From Bacteroidota bacterium (GTDB lineage Bacteria; Bacteroidota; Bacteroidia; Sphingobacteriales; Sphingobacteriaceae), in assembly GCA_018828585.1 (NCBI GenBank), contig JAHJVW010000128.1:1-64000 (forward strand): a stretch of 64,000 nt of DNA. Reading direction: 5' to 3'. Under the pieces are notes generated by a model that did no database searches, had not been told where the DNA came from, and saw only the letters and a program-made list of their open reading frames with translations. Positions 8,775 through 17,942 of this stretch are shown piece after piece. How positions within the stretch are numbered: position 1 is the stretch's first letter; each line of letters begins with the position of its first letter. Position numbers and translations under genes: made by a program.

Positions 8775-8797
8775 GATTATTTCTTTAAGATTAACAT

Positions 8798-10375
8798 TTA
8801 TTTAGGGGTAACAAACCAAGGTTCTTTGGTATGATAATCTAATGCTAATGCGCCAATAACGTTTAAAGCATCTACATTCCAAACATATTCAGAATTATAT
8901 CTGGGTCTTATTCTATAGGCCAGTTTACCACCGTTATTTTGATACAAAGGAGGAGTAACAAAGCCTTGATAAACATTGGTATCATATTTAAACCTGCGCA
9001 TATCAGCCCAAACATCTAAATTTCCGTAAACAAAAGAAGCAATCATTTTCTGTTGCATAATGTCACTCATTTTTAATGTTGCAGGAGTTTGTGCCACAGC
9101 TGGACTCAATAAATATGCCGCTTTAGCGGTTGGAGTGATGTAATTCAGAGATGATACATTTGAATTTGCTAAAGGTGGATTACTTACAAAATCTAAGCTT
9201 GCTGTAATGCCTTGCTTGTATGCGGCTAAAGCAGCTGCATTACCTGAATTATTGTTCTTCCTAAATAGCGCCTCGGCTTTCATAAATTGCGTTTGTGCAT
9301 AGGTAAGAATAACACCTCTAGAATTATCTCTAAAAATATATTTTGTTGCTGTACCTGCAACTGGTAACGGAGCAGAAACTGGAGTACCCCATAAGTATGG
9401 GATTTTTAAAGCTGTCGAATTCACATCTCCTTTAGTTGCTTCAACGCCTCTATATACACCATCACTTGAGGGCGCTAATAATTGCGCTAGCCTAGGATCT
9501 AATTTATTATCAGGATTAGTAGAACCCGTTAAAATTCTTCCATCCAATAGTTTAACCATGTAATCTGATTGACGGAAAGAGTTTAAATTTTGTCTTGCTG
9601 GTCCCCAGAAGTTAGAATCTCCTGATGAAGATCCATTACACTGGATAGTTGCGTTATCATCATTATTTGCAAAAGATTTATCAACATATTCCACTACTTT
9701 ATCGGCGTTATAAGTTGTAGTATTTGATCTGTGAGCAGCATTAATAGCTAAAACACCATAAACAAATTTTATCCATTTTGCTCGATCACCGTAGTACATA
9801 TAATCCCCTCTTGCTAAATTTACTTGAGAAACTGCCCCGTCGGTACGATTAAGGTTTGTCAAAGCTAGATTGCATAATCTAACTACCTCATCATAAACTT
9901 CTTCTTGTTTATCATAATCGAATTTCGCTCTCGTTCCGTCCCATGCTTCTTTGAGAATCATTTCGCCATAAATATCAGTACTGGTTTGCCAGCTCCATGC
10001 CCGAATGGCATAAGCAACTCCCGCATAATCCCATTTTTGACCTGCCAAAGCATCTTCCAACATCAAATCAATGTTTGTTCCAATAGCAAAGTAATGTTGG
10101 CGCCATTTTTCTCCAGGAGTATCAGAACCTGGATTGTATCCCTGTGACTCGAAAACATTATTTGCTGCACCTGAACCCCATATTTGAGCATATTGACCTA
10201 CCGCTCGGGCATCAAACCATTCTCCTCTTTCCATATTTGCCAAAATTGGAGCCAATAGGTTTGCAGCATCAGTTTTTTGAGGGTTATTTGGACTCACATT
10301 GACATCCAAATAATTTTTACAACCACTTGCTAAAATTATGGTTGCTAGTAATATTGAGAATTTTATCTTTTTCAT
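8798..10375 (-). CDS. SusD/RagB family nutrient-binding lipoprotein
   Basis: The 525-aa protein starts with a signal peptide and lipobox (ILASGC, Cys19). It continues with KNYLDVNVSPNNP, the hallmark beginning of the SusD_2-type subfamily. The helical TPR-like body binds substrate and caps the SusC barrel at the cell surface. It lies 12 bp downstream of the SusC gene, so the two are co-transcribed. The subfamily is often tied to peptides or amino-sugar-containing ligands rather than starch. The linked AnmK/NagB genes make peptidoglycan or amino-sugar fragments a reasonable guess. Confidence 0.92.
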   Translation of the reverse strand: MKKIKFSILLATIILASGCKNYLDVNVSPNNPQKTDAANLLAPILANMERGEWFDARAVGQYAQIWGSGAANNVFESQGYNPGSDTPGEKWRQHYFAIGTNIDLMLEDALAGQKWDYAGVAYAIRAWSWQTSTDIYGEMILKEAWDGTRAKFDYDKQEEVYDEVVRLCNLALTNLNRTDGAVSQVNLARGDYMYYGDRAKWIKFVYGVLAINAAHRSNTTTYNADKVVEYVDKSFANNDDNATIQCNGSSSGDSNFWGPARQNLNSFRQSDYMVKLLDGRILTGSTNPDNKLDPRLAQLLAPSSDGVYRGVEATKGDVNSTALKIPYLWGTPVSAPLPVAGTATKYIFRDNSRGVILTYAQTQFMKAEALFRKNNNSGNAAALAAYKQGITASLDFVSNPPLANSNVSSLNYITPTAKAAYLLSPAVAQTPATLKMSDIMQQKMIASFVYGNLDVWADMRRFKYDTNVYQGFVTPPLYQNNGGKLAYRIRPRYNSEYVWNVDALNVIGALALDYHTKEPWFVTPK

Positions 10376-10387
10376 AATTATTTTTCT

Positions 10388-13300
10388 TTAAAGCCCAACT
10401 CTTAAACCAAATGAAAATGTTCTTGGAGTTGATAATGCACCATAATCAAACCCGGCAGCTCCTGAGCCTAAGGTTGAAGAGTTTGTTCCGTTTACATTTG
10501 GATCAGCACCGGAGTAATTGGTAATCATAAAAACATCGGTTCCTGTAAAGAAAACACTAGCGGTTTTAAATACTTTTTGCTTTTGCAATAAACTAGTTGG
10601 AAATCCATAGCTTAATGTAAAGTCTTGCAAACGAACCCAATTAACATTTTTTTCAATAAAATCCGACTCTATACTTGCGGAAGTATAAAAGTTTTGATTG
10701 TAGTATGGAGTTACTTGAATAGTATTAATAGTGGGTGTTGCGGAATTTTGTAAACCATCATTTAACACCCCAGGTACGATAATAGGTTGTTCTCTATTCT
10801 CAGTTCTTTTACTCAATCCTAATCGGGTTAATAACAGTTCGTTTCCGTTAAATACATCTCCTCCTTTTCTGATGTCAAACAAGAAAGATAAACTCACATT
10901 TTTATAAGTAAATCTATTTATTAAACCAACTATGAAATCGGGTTGACGGTCACCTGTAATTTTAAAAACACCATTAGAAACTGGCAAACCAGTTGTAGGG
11001 CTTATTAATACTTGGCCATTATTGTTTCTTGCGTAGTCATAGCTTCCAATTGAAGTTGTAGAGCCTCCAGGGAATAAGCTTGCTCTCGCATTAGCATATA
11101 ACCAAGTGTCTGAATTATAGTATTCTGGTAAATCGGCAGGAAGTTTTACGACTTTCCCTCTAGCTCGTGTAAAATTAATATCAGAATTCCATGTGAAATT
11201 AGCCGTTTTTACAGGTGTAGAAGTTAATTGAATTTCAACTCCTGAGTTTTCAATAGTACCACCATTAATGTATTGAAGAACAAATCCTCCACCGTAACTA
11301 ATTCTAGGGGCTATAATTTGATTGGTTGGCTTGGTATTATAGTAAGCAACGTCTAATCCTAACCTGCCTTTAAAGAATTGCAATTCTGTACCGACCTCAA
11401 AAGATTTTACTTTTTCAGGAACTAAAAAAGGATTACCCCCAAAAACACTGTACTGGAAACCACCACCTGTAGTAGATTGTGAATCTAAGTTTGTTCCTGT
11501 CTTATATGGCGGCGCATCTTTTCCAACCTCGGCATAAGAAGCCCTTAATTTACCATAAGATAAAATTTTACTGCCTTTTAGTGCAGGTAGTTGAGTGAAC
11601 TCAAAACTACCTCCTACAGATGGGTAAAAAAAGGATTGATTTTCTTTAGGTAAGGTTGAAGAATAATCGTTTCTTCCGGTCACCTGAAGGTTTACCATAT
11701 CTTTCCAATTTAAATTAAATCTACCAATTAAAGCTAGCCTCCTTCTTTGTGTAATGGTTGATTTGGCTCTTTGACTTGTTGGGTCGGTATTGTTGATTCC
11801 ATTAAAAGCTAATTCAAAAAATTTCTCGCCGTAAATTGTATTTACTTCATCTTTGGTGTCAAAAGCCTCGCCTCCTAATGCCAATGTTCCTCTAAAATCT
11901 CTAATGGTTTTTTTAGCAGTTGCAAAAAATGAACCATTTAAGAGCAAATTATTATCAGTATAATTTTCTAAAATCCCTCTAGCACTAATTCCACTAGTGG
12001 AGTTAAAACCGTTTAAAGGAGAGTTTTGAGAAGCCGTACTAAACGGACTAATTAGCGAATTACCTAACGTATTATAGAAATCGGCACCAACCAATCCCCT
12101 TAAATTTAACCACTTATATGCATCATAGGATAAGTCTAAATTGCCAACCATTCTGTTGGTCTTATCTTTATTTACATTATTATTAATATCAAAGAAGGGA
12201 TTATCAGTATCAGAACCATCATTTGACGCTCTTAATCTTCTTCTAGTTCCATCAGGATTTAGATACACCCTAACATCATCATCAGCAGGCCAGGTTAATA
12301 AATTTAAAAAAGTTCCTGTAGCTCCTTTATTGTTTTTTTCTGTTTGATTATTAAAATAGTTAAAAGATCCGGAAGCCTTAAATTTTTCAGAAACTTTGGT
12401 TGCTCCAGATAATCTAACTGAAACTCTTTGATTAGAAGTTCCTGGGAAAACACCGTCAGCTTTCCTATATTGAGTAGAAACTCTGAAAGTTGTGGTTTCA
12501 CTTCCACCATCAAAACTTAAATTATGTTGTTGACTAGCACCCGTTCTAAAAAAACTTCCGTTATTGTCAAAAATTTGAGTGCCTGTAGTAAAACGAGGTC
12601 CAAATGCTGATCTAACATTTATATCTTGAACGCCGTTTATACCTCTTCCATAGGAGGTTTGAATTTCTGGAAAGCGATATACGTTTGAGAAGCTAAAGTT
12701 GTTATCATAAGAAATTGAACCTACACCTGCTTTACCTTTTTTGGTAGTGATAATGATTGCACCTGAAGCAGCATCAGAACCATAGAGTGCTGCTGCTTCA
12801 GGGCCTTTTAGAACTGTAACACTAGCAATGTCATTCGGGTTAATATCACCCGCTCTATTTAAATAATCAGCATTTCTGTTTGGTCCATCGGACGCAAGCG
12901 CTCCTTGTCCAAAGGTGCTATTGTCAATTCTAATACCATCAATGATAAATAATGGCTGATTATTGCCTCCTATAGAATTTACACCTCTAAGAACAATAGA
13001 TGAGCTTGCTCCAGGGTTACCGCTTGTACTTGTTACTGTTAGACCCGCTACTCTACCTTGTAAGGCATTAAGAAAATTTTCTCTTTGAGTATCTGCAATG
13101 TCTTTACCCTGAACTGTTTGTGTTGCTGTTACCAAATCTTTCTTCAGTGCACTTTGACCAAAGCCTAAGACAACCACTTCTCCTAAAGCTTTAGCATCTT
13201 GTTTTAACACAACATTAATTTGGTTTGCGACTCCAACCGTTTTTTCCTGATTTAAGGTCCCTAAAAAGGAGAAAACAAGTACGTCTCCCGCTTTTGCTCG

Positions 13301-13489
13301 AATACTATATTTTCCGGATACATCCGTTTGAGTGCCTATAGACGATCCCTTGATCTTTACGGAAACCCCAGGCAATGGTAATCCGTCTTCAATTGAAGTT
13401 ACTGTTCCAGTAATCGTTTTTTCCTGAGCGTTAACAAACCCGATCAAAAAAAACATTCCGAAAAGTAACAGAAGTAAGTTTTTTTTCAT
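10388..13489 (-). CDS. SusC/RagA family TonB-linked outer-membrane transporter
   Basis: The 1033-aa product has a signal peptide (ending near FVNAQ), a CarboxypepD_reg-like domain (about residues 24-100) and the SusC-type plug with LQGRVAGL, SIVLRG and FIIDGIRI. A long barrel follows, ending in FSFGLRVGL. I moved the start from 13540 to the ATG at 13489, because it begins directly with the charged-hydrophobic signal peptide (MKKNLLLLLF). It heads an operon with susD and the DUF4397 gene. A 20-bp operator-like sequence lies about 80 bp upstream, shared with the deoR-type and nagB/anmK regions. Confidence 0.92.
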   Translation of the reverse strand: MKKNLLLLLFGMFFLIGFVNAQEKTITGTVTSIEDGLPLPGVSVKIKGSSIGTQTDVSGKYSIRAKAGDVLVFSFLGTLNQEKTVGVANQINVVLKQDAKALGEVVVLGFGQSALKKDLVTATQTVQGKDIADTQRENFLNALQGRVAGLTVTSTSGNPGASSSIVLRGVNSIGGNNQPLFIIDGIRIDNSTFGQGALASDGPNRNADYLNRAGDINPNDIASVTVLKGPEAAALYGSDAASGAIIITTKKGKAGVGSISYDNNFSFSNVYRFPEIQTSYGRGINGVQDINVRSAFGPRFTTGTQIFDNNGSFFRTGASQQHNLSFDGGSETTTFRVSTQYRKADGVFPGTSNQRVSVRLSGATKVSEKFKASGSFNYFNNQTEKNNKGATGTFLNLLTWPADDDVRVYLNPDGTRRRLRASNDGSDTDNPFFDINNNVNKDKTNRMVGNLDLSYDAYKWLNLRGLVGADFYNTLGNSLISPFSTASQNSPLNGFNSTSGISARGILENYTDNNLLLNGSFFATAKKTIRDFRGTLALGGEAFDTKDEVNTIYGEKFFELAFNGINNTDPTSQRAKSTITQRRRLALIGRFNLNWKDMVNLQVTGRNDYSSTLPKENQSFFYPSVGGSFEFTQLPALKGSKILSYGKLRASYAEVGKDAPPYKTGTNLDSQSTTGGGFQYSVFGGNPFLVPEKVKSFEVGTELQFFKGRLGLDVAYYNTKPTNQIIAPRISYGGGFVLQYINGGTIENSGVEIQLTSTPVKTANFTWNSDINFTRARGKVVKLPADLPEYYNSDTWLYANARASLFPGGSTTSIGSYDYARNNNGQVLISPTTGLPVSNGVFKITGDRQPDFIVGLINRFTYKNVSLSFLFDIRKGGDVFNGNELLLTRLGLSKRTENREQPIIVPGVLNDGLQNSATPTINTIQVTPYYNQNFYTSASIESDFIEKNVNWVRLQDFTLSYGFPTSLLQKQKVFKTASVFFTGTDVFMITNYSGADPNVNGTNSSTLGSGAAGFDYGALSTPRTFSFGLRVGL

Positions 13490-13569
13490 GTTAAAAATTT
13501 TAAGGTTAAGTATTATTTCTTTGAAAGTGCAGTTTTTCAAGACAATAATAGGATAAAGATTAGATAATT

Positions 13570-13589
13570 TGCATAATAACGCAAATTAT
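13570..13589. promoter_or_regulatory. Candidate regulator operator A, upstream of susC
   Basis: TGCATAATAACGCAAATTAT places TGCA and CGCA exactly 10 bp apart, one helical turn. The site also lies in an inverted repeat (13564-13589, 9-bp arms ATAATTTGC/GCAAATTAT, 8-nt spacer). The same 20-bp pattern YGCAWWAWMHCGCARAWWAW occurs upstream of the DeoR-type gene and between anmK and nagB. Confidence 0.5.
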
Positions 13590-13734
13590 TATCACAATTT
13601 TTTTTACTATATTAGTGTATTATTTACACAAATAAATATTGTAACCTATTATAATACAGATTTTTAAGTTGTTAATATTATTTTTTATTTATCTGTTTTA
13701 TCTAAAAAAAGATATCAAAATGTTTTATATAAGC

Positions 13735-13754
13735 CGCAAAAACTCGCAGAAAAA
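13735..13754. promoter_or_regulatory. Candidate regulator operator B, upstream of deoR-type gene
   Basis: CGCAAAAACTCGCAGAAAAA has two CGCA cores 10 bp apart. A further TGCAGA core follows 20 bp later (13765) and a reversed core TTGCGTT at 13794-13800. DeoR-family proteins commonly bind direct repeats with about one-turn spacing, so autoregulation is plausible. The 353-bp gap 13490-13842 otherwise holds only AT-rich sequence and the -7 element at 13823. Confidence 0.5.
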
Positions 13755-13822
13755 TCTAATTTAATGCAGACTCATAATTTTATTTACTGGTAATTGCGTT
13801 TTTTTATTCTAGAATCAAAAAT

Positions 13823-13830
13823 TATATTTG
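13823..13830 (+). promoter_or_regulatory. Candidate -7 promoter element of deoR-type gene
   Basis: TATATTTG matches the Bacteroidota -7 consensus TANNTTTG and lies 12 bp before the ATG. A good -33 TTTG is not seen at the usual spacing. The reversed TTGCG core at 13794 would overlap the -33 area. Confidence 0.4.
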
Positions 13831-13842
13831 AAAAAAAAGTAG

Positions 13843-14589
13843 ATGTTAAAAAAAGAGCGCCAAACCTACATCATGAAGCAGATAAATCTGCACAATAAAG
13901 TACTTTCATCAGATTTGAGTCAACAATTAGATGTATCTGAGGATACAATAAGAAGAGACTTAAATGAATTAGACGAAGCTGGTAAATTATTAAAAGTGCA
14001 TGGCGGAGCGCTCTCAAAATCTTTCCATTTCCCTTTTCATCAAAATGAAGTTTATGCCCAAGAGTCCAAAAGGCAAGTGGCTTTAAAAGCCATTAACTTA
14101 ATTAAAGAGGGGATGGTTGTTTTAACTGGTGGTGGAACTACCATGATTGAAATGGCAAAATTGATGCCTGAAGAACTCGATGCAACTTTCTTTACAATTA
14201 GCCCGCTGGTTGCTTTAGAATTGGCAGAACATCCTCGTCTAACAGTAATTCTAATAGGAGGTCAATTATCCAAAAATGCTCAAATTAATATCGGCGCTAG
14301 GGTTATCAACGATTTATCTGAAATAAAAGTTGATATCTGTTTTTTAGGAGCTAATGGAATTGATTTTAAAGAGGGAATTACTGATTCTGACTGGGAGGTA
14401 GTACAGGTAAAAAAAGCAATGATTAAATCAACAGCAAAAGTGGTGATTTTGAGTATCGCTGAAAAGTTAAACTCTGTTCAAAAAATGAGGGTTTGTGGAT
14501 TAAATCAAGTCACTCATTTTATAACTGATTTAGATCCTGGAAGCGAAGATTTAGCTCCTTTTAAAGATGGAAACATTCAAATTTTTTAA
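13843..14589 (+). CDS. DeoR/GlpR family transcriptional regulator
   Basis: The 248-aa protein has an N-terminal winged HTH (about residues 5-58, with SSDLSQQLDVSEDTIRRDL as the helix-turn-helix). Its C-terminal effector domain is of the phosphosugar-sensing DeoRC type, with the TGGGTTMIEMA and LIGGQLSKNAQ segments. Such proteins usually repress sugar genes until a phosphorylated sugar binds. It sits between the susC operon and anmK/nagB, and each of these control regions has a matching operator-like sequence, including its own. A phosphorylated amino sugar such as MurNAc-6-P or GlcN-6-P is the likely effector, by inference. Confidence 0.9.
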   Translation: MLKKERQTYIMKQINLHNKVLSSDLSQQLDVSEDTIRRDLNELDEAGKLLKVHGGALSKSFHFPFHQNEVYAQESKRQVALKAINLIKEGMVVLTGGGTTMIEMAKLMPEELDATFFTISPLVALELAEHPRLTVILIGGQLSKNAQINIGARVINDLSEIKVDICFLGANGIDFKEGITDSDWEVVQVKKAMIKSTAKVVILSIAEKLNSVQKMRVCGLNQVTHFITDLDPGSEDLAPFKDGNIQIF

Positions 14590-15773
14590 TTTGGGAAACT
14601 AATCTTACCCATACTTTTAGTTTGATCTCCAAAAGCTTCGTAATCTCCAGCAACCGTTTCATTTGCCAAAATTGCGAAAAGTACTGTTTCTTTGGCATCT
14701 GGATGAATCATTAAATCACTCGTACTTTTAAAAATTGCAAATGGAACTAACCCTTCTAAATTTTTCATCAACAATGGATTTTGAAAACCACCACCACTAG
14801 TATAAACCACGGGATGAGTAGTGTGATCAAAGATTTGATTGATAGCTACGGAAATCCCTTCAGCTGTAAAGCGATTAAGGGTTGCCATTATATCTTCTGC
14901 TTTCAGGTTGTTTTTATTAGATTTTTCAATCGCATTTTCCAAATACTTTAAATTAAACAGTTCTGGTCCTGTAGTTTTTGGAAGTTGTTGATTGAAAAAC
15001 GGATGATTTAATAATTCATTCAGTAATTCAGTATCGACTACACCTTCTAATGCCATTGAAGCATTCAAATCATAATATTTATTTCCCGTTACTTTTAGAA
15101 TAAATTGATCCATTAAGGTATTTCCAGGTCCAACATCTGTGCTTATTGCATTTGCAAATACAGCATCTTTTTTTAAAATGGTAAAATTCGCGATTCCACC
15201 AATATTTAATAAAATGCGGTTTTCTGCGTTATTTCTAAATAAAAGATAATCACCATATAGGGCTAGGGGAGCTCCTTCCTTTCCTTCAGCTATGTTTTTT
15301 TGTCTAAAATCACTTATGGTAATAATTCCTGTTTGCACAGCAATATAATCGCCGTCTCCTATTTGTAAGGTAGCGTTTAGAGGGTTGGCGTCATTTCTAA
15401 GTCGAGCCGGAGAATGATAGATGGTTTGCCCATGACTAGCTATTAAATCAATAGCCTCAGATTTCAAATTTTGTTGGATTAAAAATTGATTTACGGAGTT
15501 AGAAAAATGTTGAGCAATTTCAATATTAAGTAGGCTAATCAATTCCAAATCTGTTTCTTTTAAAAAACAAATTTCTTTTAATTTATGCTTAAATGCTACT
15601 GAATAAGGAAAGCTTTCAAAAGCTAACAAGTCAACTTTTACCGCTAATCCATTACCGCTAATTTTACACAAACCGACATCAACTCCGTCTAATGATGTAC
15701 CAGACATTAAACCAATTATTAATCGGTCCTTTTTTTTAGCTATTTCACACAGTTTGCTAACTTGTTTATTCAT
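14586..15773 (-). CDS. anmK: Anhydro-N-acetylmuramic acid kinase
   Basis: AnmK phosphorylates and opens 1,6-anhydro-MurNAc from peptidoglycan turnover to give MurNAc-6-phosphate. The 395-aa protein begins with the ATPase-fold phosphate loop IIGLMSGTSLDGVDVGL. It also has the ASHGQTIYHSP segment, ILLNIGGIANFT, DVGPGNTLMD and the YTSGGG nucleotide-binding loop. The length is slightly above the usual 370. It ends convergently with the DeoR-type gene, overlapping it by 4 bp, and is divergent from nagB across a 139-bp region with operator C. This places it in an amino-sugar recycling locus. Confidence 0.93.
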   Translation of the reverse strand: MNKQVSKLCEIAKKKDRLIIGLMSGTSLDGVDVGLCKISGNGLAVKVDLLAFESFPYSVAFKHKLKEICFLKETDLELISLLNIEIAQHFSNSVNQFLIQQNLKSEAIDLIASHGQTIYHSPARLRNDANPLNATLQIGDGDYIAVQTGIITISDFRQKNIAEGKEGAPLALYGDYLLFRNNAENRILLNIGGIANFTILKKDAVFANAISTDVGPGNTLMDQFILKVTGNKYYDLNASMALEGVVDTELLNELLNHPFFNQQLPKTTGPELFNLKYLENAIEKSNKNNLKAEDIMATLNRFTAEGISVAINQIFDHTTHPVVYTSGGGFQNPLLMKNLEGLVPFAIFKSTSDLMIHPDAKETVLFAILANETVAGDYEAFGDQTKSMGKISFPN

Positions 15774-15830
15774 TATTTTTAAACTTTATAGATCACAAGA
15801 TAAGACAATAAGGGTTAAATATTTTTAAAT

Positions 15831-15850
15831 TGCAATAAACCGCAAATAAA
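15831..15850. promoter_or_regulatory. Candidate regulator operator C, between anmK and nagB
   Basis: TGCAATAAACCGCAAATAAA repeats the TGCA/CGCA cores at 10-bp spacing seen at operators A and B. A further AACGCAGAATAAAA copy begins at 15868, just upstream of the nagB -7 element, where a bound repressor would block RNA polymerase. Its place between divergent genes could serve both. Confidence 0.5.
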
Positions 15851-15888
15851 AACTATTTTCATCAAAAAACGCAGAATAAAATATTTTG

Positions 15889-15896
15889 TATATTTG
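15889..15896 (+). promoter_or_regulatory. Candidate -7 promoter element of nagB fusion
   Basis: TATATTTG fits TANNTTTG and ends 16 bp before the ATG. The CGCAGAATAAAA half-site occupies the stretch 16-19 bp upstream, consistent with repression by steric block. Confidence 0.45.
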
Positions 15897-15912
15897 GTTA
15901 AATTATTAATCT

Positions 15913-17835
15913 ATGGCTCGTTTAAACCTTCTAGAATCAACCCGTTTTGAAAAATTACCTGTTACTGTTTATGAAAACGAACAGGATGCCTGCAAAAAAG
16001 TAGCCGCAAAAATTGCAGCATTGATTCATTCTAAGAATGAAAAAATGGAAAAGACCTTTTTGGGTTTGGCAACAGGCGCTACCCCAATTGGGGTCTATAC
16101 TGAGCTGATAAGACTACACAAACAGGAGGGATTAAGCTTCAAAAATGTGGTCACATTTAATTTGGATGAATATTATCCAATGCAGTCGAATGCTGAGCAA
16201 AGCTATGTGCGTTTCATGAACGAGCAATTGTTCAACCACATAGATATACTTCCAAATAATATCAATATTCCGGATGGAACCCTAACAACTGAAGAAGTTC
16301 CTCAATTTTGTCTTAATTACGAAAAGAAAATTACTGCTTATGGCGGTCTAGATTTACAGGTTTTAGGTATCGGAAGAACTGGTCACATTGGTTTTAACGA
16401 ACCCGGTTCGGCACCAAATTCTGGAACAAGAATGGTTACTTTGGATGATTTAACCAGAAAAGATGCTGCAAAAGATTTTGGAGGAAAAGCTAATGTTCCA
16501 ACAAAAGCAATCACCATGGGTGTTGGAACTATTTTTAAAGCAAAGGAAATAATTCTAATGGCTTGGGGAAGCAAAAAAGCACCCATCATTAAAAAAGCAG
16601 TTGAAGGGGAATTATCTGGCGAAGTACCAGCCACCTATTTGCAACTTTCGGATAATGTTGAATTTGTTCTTGATCGTGATGCCGCTTCCCTACTCACTCG
16701 TTTTGATACTCCATGGTTAGTGAAGGATTGTGTTTGGGATGATAAATTAATTAAAAAAGCTGTAATCTGGCTGGCCAATACCGTACAGAAACCTATATTA
16801 AAATTGACTGAAGAAGACTACAACAGCCATGGGATGGCTCAGCTGGCCACAGAGAAGGGCCCCGTTTACAATATAAATATCCATATTTTTAATTTATTGC
16901 AACACACCATCACCGGGTGGCCGGGTGGTAAACCAAATGCTGATGATAGTCAGCGGCCAGAAAGAGCCGAACCAGCGATCAAGCGTTCTATCGTATTCTC
17001 TCCGCATCCAGACGATGATGTAATTTCTATGGGCGGTACTTTCATTCGTTTGGTAGATCAGGGTCATGATGTTCATGTGGCTTATCAAACTTCGGGAAAT
17101 AATGCGGTGTGGGATGACGATGCTTTAAGATATCTAGAGTTTAATATAGATATGGCTAAAACGTTGGGTAAACCCGATGCTGAAATGGAACAACTTCATG
17201 AGAAACTTAAAGTATTTACCCAATCGAAAAATCCTAATCAAAATGATCCAGAAGAACTGAAACAAATAAAAGGATTGATAAGAAAAGGCGAAGCAACAGC
17301 AGGTGCAAGGTATTGTGGTTTAAATGATGATCATATACACTTTATGAATATGCCTTTTTATGAGAAAAGAAAATCGAGCAGAAAGAATGAAGTTTCTGAG
17401 GACGATGTCAAAGTAACTATTGACTTTTTGCAGAGCATAAAACCACAGCAAATATTTGCCGCAGGAGATTTTGCCGACCCCCATGGAACACATAAAATAT
17501 GTTTCGAGGCTATAAAAAGAGCCATGGAAAAACTAAGGAAGACAGAAAAATGGGCCAAAGATTGTTGGGTTTGGTTGTACAGGGGGGCGTGGCATGAGTG
17601 GGAAATCCATGAAATTGAAATGGCAGTTCCGTTGTCTCCCAAAGAATTAGAGCGAAAAAGAAATGCCATTTTTAAACACCAATCTCAAAAAGATCGTCCG
17701 GTTTTTCCGGGTGATGATTCTCGTGAGTTTTGGGTAAGAGCCGAAGAACGAAACAGAGATACCGCCAAGCAATATGATGATTTGGGCCTAGCAAACTATG
17801 AGGCTATGGAAGCTTTTGTAAAATGGAAATTTTAA
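15913..17835 (+). CDS. nagB: Glucosamine-6-phosphate deaminase-like / PIG-L deacetylase-like fusion
   Basis: This 640-aa protein joins two domains. Residues about 15-265 are NagB-like, converting GlcN-6-P to Fru-6-P and ammonia, with GLATGATPIGVY and NLDEYY (Asp85). GHIGFNEPGS carries His158 and Glu163. Residues about 355-630 are a PIG-L/LmbE-type metal-dependent deacetylase fold with SPHPDDD (His365, Asp367/368) and DPHGTH. In E. coli NagB the residue two before the catalytic His is Asp; here it is Thr (GRTGH), so activity may differ. The same architecture occurs in Bacteroides, annotated as NagB-like. The fusion could deacetylate GlcNAc derivatives and then deaminate them, by inference. Confidence 0.9.
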   Translation: MARLNLLESTRFEKLPVTVYENEQDACKKVAAKIAALIHSKNEKMEKTFLGLATGATPIGVYTELIRLHKQEGLSFKNVVTFNLDEYYPMQSNAEQSYVRFMNEQLFNHIDILPNNINIPDGTLTTEEVPQFCLNYEKKITAYGGLDLQVLGIGRTGHIGFNEPGSAPNSGTRMVTLDDLTRKDAAKDFGGKANVPTKAITMGVGTIFKAKEIILMAWGSKKAPIIKKAVEGELSGEVPATYLQLSDNVEFVLDRDAASLLTRFDTPWLVKDCVWDDKLIKKAVIWLANTVQKPILKLTEEDYNSHGMAQLATEKGPVYNINIHIFNLLQHTITGWPGGKPNADDSQRPERAEPAIKRSIVFSPHPDDDVISMGGTFIRLVDQGHDVHVAYQTSGNNAVWDDDALRYLEFNIDMAKTLGKPDAEMEQLHEKLKVFTQSKNPNQNDPEELKQIKGLIRKGEATAGARYCGLNDDHIHFMNMPFYEKRKSSRKNEVSEDDVKVTIDFLQSIKPQQIFAAGDFADPHGTHKICFEAIKRAMEKLRKTEKWAKDCWVWLYRGAWHEWEIHEIEMAVPLSPKELERKRNAIFKHQSQKDRPVFPGDDSREFWVRAEERNRDTAKQYDDLGLANYEAMEAFVKWKF

Positions 17836-17861
17836 TGCTTTGGTTTAAATTTTTTGGTTAT

Positions 17862-17892
17862 AAAGTCGTGGAAATCTCTACGACTTTTTTTT
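17862..17892 (+). terminator. Intrinsic terminator after nagB fusion
   Basis: AAAGTCGTGGA and TCTACGACTTT form an 11-bp stem with one G-U pair and a 4-nt loop, followed by T8. It separates nagB from the DUF5009 gene, which would need its own promoter or read-through. Confidence 0.9.
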
Positions 17893-17942
17893 AATTAAAA
17901 AACCCTAAATTTAAATAACCTATAAACTTAAATTTAAACAAC

